DNA from: Candidatus Nitrosopumilus sp. | GTDB taxonomy: Archaea > Thermoproteota > Nitrososphaeria > Nitrososphaerales > Nitrosopumilaceae | Length of the DNA: 52,341 nucleotides | Assembly (NCBI GenBank): GCA_008080815.1 | Contig: VMDM01000042.1 | Coordinates: 1 to 52,341 of the forward strand | Direction of reading: 5' to 3' | Shown here: positions 33,011-40,010 of the stretch, in pieces | Layout: every line of letters starts with the position of its first letter | Numbering within the stretch: the stretch's first letter is position 1 | Notes under the pieces: model-generated | Database searches by the model: none | Seen by the model: the letters and a program-made list of their open reading frames with translations, nothing else | What the model was told of the DNA's origin: nothing | Program-made: the position numbers and the translations under genes

Positions 33011-33841
33011 TTGAGTGGTAGTGTGTCTGAAAATATTGAAAAAACTAGTAAAGGAAAAAAACTAATTTTTCTAGGTTTTGTTACAATTTCAATTCTTTTC
33101 ATAATGTATTCTAGATACCAGGATCCTGAATTATTCACTCCTCAAGCTTTTGACACATTACAAAGAATTGCTTATGGGTTTTACATTACAATGATTGCAT
33201 CATTAGGTGCCATCACTTATGGAATGTATCTATATCATAAAACAAAGGTGGAAAAAAATCAAAAGGGATTATCTACAATTATTGCTCTTGTAACTTGGAA
33301 TAATAAATCAAGAAAAATTTTCTTGTCTGTCTTTATTGGTTATGGTGTGTTTTTTTCTCTTGCTTCAGGAACTCTAGTGTATCAGCCAGAGGTGAACTTC
33401 ATTACTCACTATGGAGCTGAGATTCCTTCAGGATTTGTCGCTCCTTGTTGTGATGCTCCTGGATATATGCCAAAAATCATAATTTACTTGACTGAACATG
33501 TTGGATTACAAATCGTTCCAATCAACTTGATTTTACAAATAATTGTATCATATCTAGTAGGATTGAATGTTTCATTAGCTTTGGTGGCATACTCTGTTAC
33601 AAAACGTGGTGGTGGAATTAGTACTATTGGTGCTGCTACTGGACTCTTTATTGCATGTCCAACCTGTGCTGGAACATTTTTGTCATTATTTATTGGAACT
33701 GCAAGTGGTATAGCATTATCTATTGCGCTTACACAATTTCAAACACTTTTGATTGGTATATCTATTCCCATTTTGGTTGCTACCCCCTTTATGATGGCTA
33801 AAAAACTCCAAAATCCTGATGGAAGTTGTAAGATTAAATGA
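33011..33841 (+). CDS. Polytopic membrane protein with CC and CPTC motifs
   Basis: A 276-residue integral membrane protein from a TTG start (a GTG at codon 5 is the alternative), with about six or seven spans. Two cysteine motifs stand out: VAPCCDAPGYMP in an external or interfacial loop, and ACPTCAG at the start of the next-to-last span. A CxxC inside the membrane is typical of thiol-redox or metal-transfer proteins, but no heme or quinone site is recognised. It follows the potassium transporter by 21 bases and may share its transcript. Family not recognised. Confidence 0.78.
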   Translation: MSGSVSENIEKTSKGKKLIFLGFVTISILFIMYSRYQDPELFTPQAFDTLQRIAYGFYITMIASLGAITYGMYLYHKTKVEKNQKGLSTIIALVTWNNKSRKIFLSVFIGYGVFFSLASGTLVYQPEVNFITHYGAEIPSGFVAPCCDAPGYMPKIIIYLTEHVGLQIVPINLILQIIVSYLVGLNVSLALVAYSVTKRGGGISTIGAATGLFIACPTCAGTFLSLFIGTASGIALSIALTQFQTLLIGISIPILVATPFMMAKKLQNPDGSCKIK

Positions 33842-33897
33842 ATTTTGGTACACTATTGATTCACAAACTAAAAATTCTAACTAGTAGTTGAGAAGAT

Positions 33898-34464
33898 ATG
33901 GATAAAAATTCTGAAATTATACGCACTGAAATTTTACGAATACTAAATGAAAATGGAAAAACACGTTCATCAGAACTGGTAAAAAGAATATCTGAAAATA
34001 CTGGAAATGAAAAATCCATTTATCGAGAAATTAGTGCTCTAGTCGAATCTGGAGAAATTGAGAAAAAAATCCTTGATAGAAATCATATTGAGTTTGAATT
34101 AATTAATTTGTCTGAATCAGTAAATGAACAACTACAGTTTCTATTTGATGAAATTCTTTTAATCCATGATGAAATTATTAATTTTAAAGAATCTACTACT
34201 GTTGAAAATCTTTCATTCCAAGAAAGATTAAGAACAATCATTCATCTAATTCACATTGTTCAATCAAATGATGGAATAATGAAATTACTATCGTATTATC
34301 CCTCATTTAAAAAAGATAAAATGTTTTCACAAATTACCCGTAAAATTTCTGATTGTTGGGTATTGATGATGGATATAATTTCTCATCAAGATGAAAAACA
34401 TTTCTTAAATGAGATTCTTACCAATCTAAGATTGTCTTCAATGGATTCTAACAATGTCAATTAA
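33898..34464 (+). CDS. Winged-helix transcriptional regulator-like protein
   Basis: A 188-residue protein. Residues about 8-75 (IRTEILRILNENGKTRSSELVKRISENTGNEKSIYREISALVESGEIEKKILDRNHIEFELI) form a clear winged-helix domain with its recognition helix near SIYREISALV. The C-terminal 110 residues are helical (NEQLQFLFDEILLIHDEIINF; RLRTIIHLIHIVQSNDG) and probably dimerise or sense a ligand. Targets unknown. Its end overlaps the DUF5615 gene by eight bases. Confidence 0.8.
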   Translation: MDKNSEIIRTEILRILNENGKTRSSELVKRISENTGNEKSIYREISALVESGEIEKKILDRNHIEFELINLSESVNEQLQFLFDEILLIHDEIINFKESTTVENLSFQERLRTIIHLIHIVQSNDGIMKLLSYYPSFKKDKMFSQITRKISDCWVLMMDIISHQDEKHFLNEILTNLRLSSMDSNNVN

Positions 34465-34732
34465 ATTCTTTTAATTTTTCAATTATTATTTTAAGAATTT
34501 CATCATCATCTAGAAGGATTAATGGGAAATCATTTTCTTCACTTGCTTTTCGAAATTCTGTATCTTTGGTTACAATTACCATCTTGTTCTCAATTGCATA
34601 GTTAATTATTGAAAAATCTGAGGCTAATTTTTTACCTTCACGCTGTAATTTACGGACACTATATGCCTCAAATCCATGTTTGCTTAATTTTTCATCCATT
34701 CCATCTAGATTCTCATCAACTAGGATTTTCAT
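34457..34732 (-). CDS. DUF5615 PIN-like nuclease-fold protein
   Basis: A 91-residue protein: MKILVDENLDGMDEKLSKHGFEAYSV, then the SDFSIINYAIENKMVIVTKDTEF segment with its T-K-D-x-x-F pattern, then DFPLILLDDDE. This is the PIN-like DUF5615/Mut7-C fold, with acidic residues (D6, E7, D in TKDTEF) able to bind metal as in toxin nucleases. No antitoxin gene (DUF433 or similar) is beside it, although a winged-helix gene converges on its 3' end. Nuclease activity is inference. Confidence 0.8.
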   Translation of the reverse strand: MKILVDENLDGMDEKLSKHGFEAYSVRKLQREGKKLASDFSIINYAIENKMVIVTKDTEFRKASEENDFPLILLDDDEILKIIIEKLKEFN

Positions 34733-34791
34733 AATTTCAAATCTTTAGGATATAATATTAGTGTAAATGACTTCATCATCAAATACTTATT

Positions 34792-35028
34792 TTGGAAAAA
34801 GTAACAAAAAATATGGATGTCAAAAAAGAGGACACGTCTGAGGAATCCAGACAAAATCATATTGTATACTATCGTTCACTAAAAAAAATAATCATGGATA
34901 TTGAGAAAGAAAAACTTCAAGAATCAGAGTCTGCTATTTTAGAACACCTTCAACAGAGAATTGATGCGATGAGTGAAGATCTAAAAAGAATTGAAAAAAT
35001 GTTTCCTGGAATCGAGGATCAGATATAA
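34792..35028 (+). CDS. Small coiled-coil protein
   Basis: A 78-residue charged protein from a TTG start (ATG at codon 8, 34813, is an alternative), with heptad-like helices (YYRSLKKIIMDIEKEKLQESESAILEHLQQRIDAMSEDLKRIEKMF). Its TAA shares a base with the ATG of the next gene, so the two are translationally coupled. Function unknown; the pair may form a hetero-coiled coil. Confidence 0.68.
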   Translation: MEKVTKNMDVKKEDTSEESRQNHIVYYRSLKKIIMDIEKEKLQESESAILEHLQQRIDAMSEDLKRIEKMFPGIEDQI

Positions 35029-35234
35029 TGTCTAATCATTCACAGAAAAATCATAATAAACATCTAGATATGTTACAGGAATACAAAATCTATCTACGTA
35101 ATATTGTATTATCTTTAGAAAAAATGGATCAAACATCTGAATTTGCAAAACAATGGAATGCTCAGACAATTAAAGAAAGAAAAGAAGAGATTCTAATGAT
35201 AGATAAAATTATTAAAAATCTTATTCGTTTTTAG
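35028..35234 (+). CDS. Small helical protein, coupled to upstream gene
   Basis: A 68-residue basic, helical protein starting with ATG at the last base of the preceding stop codon (TAATG). MLQEYKIYLRNIVLSLEKMDQ and a C-terminal KERKEEILMIDKIIKNLIRF suggest two helices, similar in size and build to its partner. Its 3' end overlaps the convergent gene by 14 bases. Family unknown. Confidence 0.68.
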   Translation: MSNHSQKNHNKHLDMLQEYKIYLRNIVLSLEKMDQTSEFAKQWNAQTIKERKEEILMIDKIIKNLIRF

Positions 35235-35565
35235 ATTCTACTAAATCGTAAAGGCCCTCACAAAAATGTTCAAATCTTTTAGGACTAATTCCGTCAAACC
35301 ACGCAAGTTCTTCTGTAATACTAAACTCAAATGGCATATCTTTTTCTAGGAATTTTTTTTCATTTTTTATCATCTGATTAATTTTTCTTTCATTAACTTT
35401 TGTGATTCTTTTTTCACATGTTGCTAAATCCATTAAAACAAAATAATTTCCATGTTGGGGATTTATTTTTGCTTTAATGAATGGTTTATTTGATTGCTGA
35501 CAATCTCTAAAATATTTGTCATATTCAAACATTTTAGAATCTCCAATGAATTTTGGAGGATTCAT
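35221..35565 (-). CDS. Hypothetical protein
   Basis: A 114-residue soluble protein with mixed composition (MFEYDKYFRDCQQSNKPFIKAKINPQHGNYFVLMDLATCEKRI; FEFSITEELAWFDGISPKRFEHFCEGL). Three cysteines but no zinc pattern. It begins seven bases after the preceding minus-strand gene, so the two probably form one operon. No family recognised. Confidence 0.7.
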   Translation of the reverse strand: MNPPKFIGDSKMFEYDKYFRDCQQSNKPFIKAKINPQHGNYFVLMDLATCEKRITKVNERKINQMIKNEKKFLEKDMPFEFSITEELAWFDGISPKRFEHFCEGLYDLVESKNE

Positions 35566-35572
35566 TTTGATT

Positions 35573-35950
35573 CTAGATTGCTGAGGTAATTTTTTTCACT
35601 TTAGTTATGATTGCTAGTTTTTTTGTAATGGACATCTCAGGCTCCATTGTGAAATATACTATATTTCTTTTAGAATATACTACCATCTGAGATACTTTTT
35701 CACGCTCAACGTGAACATATCTGACTTTTCCTAATGACTTGTCAAACTCCTTTCTCATTGTTCTTCTTTTTGCAACCTGCTTGCAAAAGTGCTCTTCTTC
35801 TCTTTGTGATTTCAGATTTGTTTTTCCCGCTCTCATTATTGCCTCTCTGATGTTCCCTTTAGGATCAATAATTGCTGCAAATCTCATTTTTGAATCTAAA
35901 TTAACGATTTTTTCTACCATTTTTAGTAGATCGACTTGTTTTCCAGCCAT
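35573..35950 (-). CDS. Hypothetical alpha/beta protein, lineage-specific type
   Basis: A 125-residue protein. The segment VNLDSKMRFAAIIDPKGNIREAIMRAGK followed by QREEEHFCKQVAKRRTMRKEFDKSLGKVRYVHVEREKVSQMVVYSKRNIVYFTME has a strand-turn-helix pattern resembling small roadblock/PAS-like sensors. That fold link is my inference. Proteins of this look occur as paralogues in ammonia-oxidising archaea. First gene of a two-gene minus-strand unit; the divergent O-methyltransferase begins 42 bases away. Confidence 0.72.
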   Translation of the reverse strand: MAGKQVDLLKMVEKIVNLDSKMRFAAIIDPKGNIREAIMRAGKTNLKSQREEEHFCKQVAKRRTMRKEFDKSLGKVRYVHVEREKVSQMVVYSKRNIVYFTMEPEMSITKKLAIITKVKKITSAI

Positions 35951-35991
35951 ACATTGAAAATTTTATTCACAAATATAAGCTATTATTGGTT

Positions 35992-36642
35992 ATGAGTAAA
36001 AAATTTGTGTTAATGAATAATTTTAACGAAAATTCGATTCAAAAATTATTAGAAAAATTAGAAATACAATCTAATTTAGAAAAAACACGTCAGATCAATG
36101 TTCCTCAAGATGAACGAATGCTGGCAATTTCAAAAGATACTGGTCAGTTAATTGATTTAATTCTTAGATTACTTAATGCAAAATTTGTATTAGAAATTGG
36201 AATGTCTGTTGGCTATTCCACCTTGTGGAGTGCAAATGTCATACAAAAAAATCTGGGCATGATCACAACTATTGAAAATAATCCAAAGAAAATAGTTATG
36301 GCAAAAAATAATTTTTCAATTGCAGGAATCGAAAAATCCGTGGAAATCATTGAAAATAATGCCCTTGATGCAATTCTATCTATGAAAAATAATGAATCAT
36401 TTTTGTCACATTTTGATTTTATTTTAATTGATGCTGATAAAGAAAATATTATTGAATATGTAGAAAACGTATTACCACTTTTAAGAATTGGTGGAATAAT
36501 TATGGTTGATAATATGCTATATCCTGAAAAATATAGTTCAGATATGAATAAACTAATCTCCTATCTTGATACCCAAAAAAATCTTCACTTTTTTACATTA
36601 GGTGTAGGCAATGGTGAAGAAATTATTTTAAAAATATCTTAA
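35992..36642 (+). CDS. O-methyltransferase, CCoAMT-like
   Basis: A 216-residue SAM-dependent O-methyltransferase of family 3. LEIGMSVGYSTLWSA is motif I (the SAM-binding glycine loop), TIENNPKKIVMAKNNFSIAGI is motif II, FDFILIDADKENI includes the metal-binding Asp, and GGIIMVDNMLYPEKY is the later Asp-Asn motif. The ATG at 35992 is preferred over a TTG six bases upstream; ATATAAG about 20 bases before it is the likely TATA box. Substrate unknown: the class methylates catechols and related compounds with a divalent metal. Confidence 0.87.
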   Translation: MSKKFVLMNNFNENSIQKLLEKLEIQSNLEKTRQINVPQDERMLAISKDTGQLIDLILRLLNAKFVLEIGMSVGYSTLWSANVIQKNLGMITTIENNPKKIVMAKNNFSIAGIEKSVEIIENNALDAILSMKNNESFLSHFDFILIDADKENIIEYVENVLPLLRIGGIIMVDNMLYPEKYSSDMNKLISYLDTQKNLHFFTLGVGNGEEIILKIS

Positions 36643-36650
36643 TTTGAAAT

Positions 36651-38063
36651 CTATTTTTTCTTAGTTTTTGTTTTAATATTTTTGCTAGTTTTTTTAGTTG
36701 ATTTTGCTTTCAATTGTTTTAATTTTTGATTTTTCTCTTTTATTGCCTTTTTTTCTTTATCTTGTTTTTCCTTTAATTTTTGATTTTTTATTTTTATTTG
36801 AGTCTCTATTTTTTCTCTTTGTTTTTTGAGTGATTCATAATCTTTTTCTTCTTTTTTCAGCTGTTTTGTCAGTGCTGTTTGTTTCTTCATTTGTTCCTTT
36901 TCTTCATCATTTTTTCTTTCAATTTCCTGTTTTTCCTTTGAAATTTTTTCTAATAACTCGAGTCTATTTTGCTTTGATTTGAGTAATTCTGCCTCCTGCT
37001 TCTCAATTTGTTTTTTGAGCCTATTTGATTCCTCCATCTTCTCTTTTTCTTGATTTACCATACTAACAATTGATTCGTATTCTTTTCGAGTATTGTCAAT
37101 TTCTGTTTGTTTACTTTTAATTTCATTGGCTATTGTAGCTTGCTCTACTAGTCTCTTTTTTTGCTCTTCAATCATCTCTGAAAGTAATATTCTCTCTCTT
37201 TGCATTTCTTTTTCTAATTCTTCCTGTTCTAATTTAGCCTGTACAAATTGATTTTTTTGTTTTAAGAGTTCTGAATCAATTCTTGTTTTTTCTTGTTTTA
37301 TTGTTTTTATTATTTCAGTTCTTTCTTTTTTTACCTTAACTACTTCTGCTTTTTGATTCTTTATCTCTTCAGATAATTTAGTTTGTTCATCTATCTTTTT
37401 TCGCTCTTCCATAATTTGACTTTCTAAAAATTTTCTTTCTTGATCAATCTTGTTTTCAAATTCTTTTCTATGTGATACTAACTGATTTAATTTTGTTCTA
37501 TTCACTTCAATTTCATTTGTTACTAATTTTTGATTTTCAATTAGTTTTTCTTCTTTCTCTATTTGTTTTTCAATTTTTATTGATTCTGGATTTTTTACTT
37601 CATTATCCCAACCTTTAGGCATAGTTCCTTTTGGTATTTCCTTTTTAATCTCAGTTATTTCATTATTTGTTGATTCATTATTTACTAATTCATTGTTTTC
37701 AAATTCTTCTTGTACAAATTTCTCTCCTATTTTTGATTCCACATATTTAATGTCTGATGAATACAATTTTTTTCCATTGTTTATCATATCCATGATATGT
37801 TGTAATCTTCCAGGATCTCCAATTCCTCTATCAATTAGATCTTTGATTTGTTCTGATGGCTCTATTGGTTTTTCAATTTCTTCATATTTGACGTCTATTT
37901 TTAGTTCCAATTTATTTTCCAAATATTTTTGATCAGATTTGTAGAGTTCTTTTTTATTTTTTATAGTCTCCATAATGTGGTATAATCTTCCTGCGTCACC
38001 ATTTCCTTCATTTATCATTTGTTCGATTTTCTTTATCGTTTCTTCTCTACTAAAGTGATGCAT
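36651..38063 (-). CDS. Long coiled-coil protein with duplicated N-terminal module
   Basis: A 470-residue protein. The first 110 residues contain two copies of a 36-residue module, INEGNGDAGRLYHIMETIKN... and IDRGIGDPGRLQHIMDMINN..., each followed by YKSD/YSSD and a Y-x-E/V-S/N-K-x-x-E element. Residues about 160-450 form an almost unbroken coiled coil rich in Glu, Lys and Gln, with no ATPase motif. The last 30 residues are strongly basic (KSTKKTSKNIKTKTKKK), fit to bind DNA or membranes. A scaffold role is likely. It is followed on the other side by small membrane genes. Confidence 0.82.
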   Translation of the reverse strand: MHHFSREETIKKIEQMINEGNGDAGRLYHIMETIKNKKELYKSDQKYLENKLELKIDVKYEEIEKPIEPSEQIKDLIDRGIGDPGRLQHIMDMINNGKKLYSSDIKYVESKIGEKFVQEEFENNELVNNESTNNEITEIKKEIPKGTMPKGWDNEVKNPESIKIEKQIEKEEKLIENQKLVTNEIEVNRTKLNQLVSHRKEFENKIDQERKFLESQIMEERKKIDEQTKLSEEIKNQKAEVVKVKKERTEIIKTIKQEKTRIDSELLKQKNQFVQAKLEQEELEKEMQRERILLSEMIEEQKKRLVEQATIANEIKSKQTEIDNTRKEYESIVSMVNQEKEKMEESNRLKKQIEKQEAELLKSKQNRLELLEKISKEKQEIERKNDEEKEQMKKQTALTKQLKKEEKDYESLKKQREKIETQIKIKNQKLKEKQDKEKKAIKEKNQKLKQLKAKSTKKTSKNIKTKTKKK

Positions 38064-38167
38064 CCTTCATTTGATTATTCTATGTCTAGTAAAAATAACT
38101 TTATAAAAAAAGTTCACACGAACATAAATTTTTGGTGATTTATTAGGTAGCTTTTCAAAACTATTTC

Positions 38168-38389
38168 ATGCGATTTGCCAATCCTATGACTGTGATAGGC
38201 GCTTCAATGTTTTTCTTAGGTTTGATTATTTTTTATTCAATTAACACTGGTCAATCAGATATTCTGCTTAGAACTTTAAAAAATATTGGTACTTTTGTTG
38301 GATTGCTAGGAATTGGTGTCTTTATTGCTGGTGCATTATTGTTTTTGATTAATAGGAATTCCCCACCACTCAAAGAAACAGAAATCTAA
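38168..38389 (+). CDS. Two-span small membrane protein
   Basis: A 73-residue hydrophobic protein with two predicted spans (MTVIGASMFFLGLIIFYSI and IGTFVGLLGIGVFIAGALLFLI) separated by a short loop, and a polar tail. Starts with ATG in an A/T-rich context. No family recognised. It lies 104 bases beyond the divergent coiled-coil gene and 44 bases before the next gene. Confidence 0.68.
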   Translation: MRFANPMTVIGASMFFLGLIIFYSINTGQSDILLRTLKNIGTFVGLLGIGVFIAGALLFLINRNSPPLKETEI

Positions 38390-38433
38390 TTGATATGAAC
38401 TGATTTTTATTGTGTTTTTTATTTTAATTTGGC

Positions 38434-38859
38434 ATGAGTGAAAAAGTTTGGCTTGGACAAATTTTTCTTAAAGATGAAGGTGGCTATGATATTTTATTAA
38501 AATCACTTACTCATTATAAAAAAAGATTACAGACAATGGGTTCGAGTCCTGAACTAAAGGATTCTGCTGCCATGTTTGGTTCTATTTTGATTGCACAAGC
38601 TAAAAAAAATATTCCTGAAGTAGAAAAGACTGTATCAAAAATTCATGATTGCCTTAATGAGAAATTACCCCTGTCTTCATTACTAGATGATTTACCTACT
38701 ATGGAAAAATCTCTAATGTGCTTTGAATCTGATTATCAAAAGGCAATTCAAACAAAGAATGATTATTTTATTAGTTTATTTGAAAATCTTGATTCTGTAA
38801 AAGTTGAAATCGAAAAAATTCCTAATGCCTTGAATAAACTCAAATCTTTTACTGAATAA
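38434..38859 (+). CDS. Hypothetical helical protein
   Basis: A 141-residue soluble protein. The N terminus is strand-like (EKVWLGQIFLKDEGGYDILLKSL), the rest helical (ELKDSAAMFGSILIAQAKKNIPEVEKTVSKIHDCLNEKLPL...). Two cysteines, no metal pattern. Its stop abuts the stop of the convergent gene. Family unknown. Confidence 0.7.
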   Translation: MSEKVWLGQIFLKDEGGYDILLKSLTHYKKRLQTMGSSPELKDSAAMFGSILIAQAKKNIPEVEKTVSKIHDCLNEKLPLSSLLDDLPTMEKSLMCFESDYQKAIQTKNDYFISLFENLDSVKVEIEKIPNALNKLKSFTE

Positions 38860-39090
38860 TTAATTTCCTTGAATATACCAATCTAGATATGGTTTTAATG
38901 CCTTACACAGATTCTTTTTTTCAACTTCATCTGTGACTTGATTGATTTTTGAAATTTTTCCAGTTAGATATTCACTTGTTAGTTGACTTTGAAGATTTCC
39001 CTTTATTTTTTCTGTTACTTGAATGAATTCCTCTGAGGAAATTTGCTCAAAATTTTCAAGAATTTTTTCTGCTTCTTCTTTTAGCGTCAT
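38860..39090 (-). CDS. Hypothetical small helical protein
   Basis: A 76-residue acidic protein made of three likely helices (KEEAEKILENFEQISSEEFIQVTEKIKGNLQ; EKKNLCKALKPYLDWYIQG), with a single cysteine. It is the last of a run of three minus-strand small genes (39378, 39121, 38860) with gaps of about 30 bases, which suggests one operon headed by the winged-helix gene. Function unknown. Confidence 0.68.
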   Translation of the reverse strand: MTLKEEAEKILENFEQISSEEFIQVTEKIKGNLQSQLTSEYLTGKISKINQVTDEVEKKNLCKALKPYLDWYIQGN

Positions 39091-39120
39091 GGAAATTCTA
39101 ATTTTTCTCCCTATATTATT

Positions 39121-39348
39121 TTATAAAACATCATCATCATTCCAAGTAAGACGAAATCTCCCTGTCACTCTAAACATTTCAATTTTTCCACCTTCCTTGA
39201 ATTTCAATTTGTAAAATTTGTGTGATGAATCCTCTATTTCTAAACTTACATTTTCTTTAATAGTTTGAAAGATTATTGGATTTGTAGAAATTTCTTTCCA
39301 TTCGCTTTCGTCAAAATCAAGATAAAATTTTGTATATAGTAGACCCAT
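39121..39348 (-). CDS. Hypothetical small beta-rich protein
   Basis: A 75-residue protein rich in strands and aromatic residues (LYTKFYLDFDESEWKEI, KFYKLKFKEGGKIEMFRVTGRFRLTW), acidic at the C terminus. No membrane span. It sits 29 bases after the winged-helix gene on the same strand. Family unknown. Confidence 0.66.
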   Translation of the reverse strand: MGLLYTKFYLDFDESEWKEISTNPIIFQTIKENVSLEIEDSSHKFYKLKFKEGGKIEMFRVTGRFRLTWNDDDVL

Positions 39349-39377
39349 ATCTTATCTCATAATTACTGGAATAAAAA

Positions 39378-39923
39378 CTAGTTTTTTACATTGTTGATAC
39401 TTAAACTGGATATTACTGCTGCAATATTCATCTGAGAACTTTTGTCCTTTTTTACAATTTCCAACACCTGGTTGATTAACTCTTGAATGTCCATGTGCTC
39501 ATCTTTGTAGAGTGTTTTCTTTGGATTTTTTATTGAATCTAAAATTGTAAATCCATTATCTATTCTTAGTAATTCGTCAATTACTCTGTAAGCAATATTG
39601 ATCTTTTCACTATTGTCTTTGTGGATATAATCTGTTTCAATTTTTCTAATTCTCATTTTAATATCGTGAAATAATTGATTGGTTCTCTGTTCAATTTTCT
39701 GAAAGGATTTTCCTTCAACATTTTCATTTATACTGTAAATCTTTCTATTTTTGGACATTTTCATTGAAATGATCTGTTTTTCAACCAAATTATCTCGTAC
39801 TTTTTCAAAAGTACTTTTTGCCATATACACTGGAACAATTTTTCTTATCAAGGCATTATGGTGAATACTACCTTCGATTTTGATATGTTCAATGATTACT
39901 CTTTCTCGTTCTAATTGACTCAT
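39378..39923 (-). CDS. Winged-helix regulator-like protein
   Basis: A 181-residue protein. Residues 1-70 are a winged-helix domain (RERVIIEHIKIEGSIHHNALIRKIVPVYMAKSTFEKVRDNLVEKQIISMKMSKNRKIYSI). The rest is helical and likely dimerises. Organisation resembles the regulator at 33898. A dyad whose half-sites flank its TATA-like region (39934-39956) lies just upstream of the ATG, suggesting autoregulation. It heads a minus-strand run of three small genes and is divergent from the secreted-protein gene at 40011. Confidence 0.78.
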   Translation of the reverse strand: MSQLERERVIIEHIKIEGSIHHNALIRKIVPVYMAKSTFEKVRDNLVEKQIISMKMSKNRKIYSINENVEGKSFQKIEQRTNQLFHDIKMRIRKIETDYIHKDNSEKINIAYRVIDELLRIDNGFTILDSIKNPKKTLYKDEHMDIQELINQVLEIVKKDKSSQMNIAAVISSLSINNVKN

Positions 39924-39933
39924 TTTAACTAGG

Positions 39934-39956
39934 TCAACCTATCTAAAACAGGTTGA
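39934..39956. promoter_or_regulatory. Dyad operator candidate between divergent genes
   Basis: TCAACCT (39934-39940) and AGGTTGA (39950-39956), a perfect 7+7 dyad with a nine-base spacer. Read on the minus strand the spacer and its flank contain GTTTTAGAT, about 25-31 bases before the ATG of the winged-helix gene, so a bound protein would cover the TATA element. Autorepression by the adjacent regulator is the simplest reading. Confidence 0.5.
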
Positions 39957-40010
39957 TATTAATCCTTTTTGGTCAGATGTATTATAATACGTGCCTTGAG
40001 TTAAAAAAAT

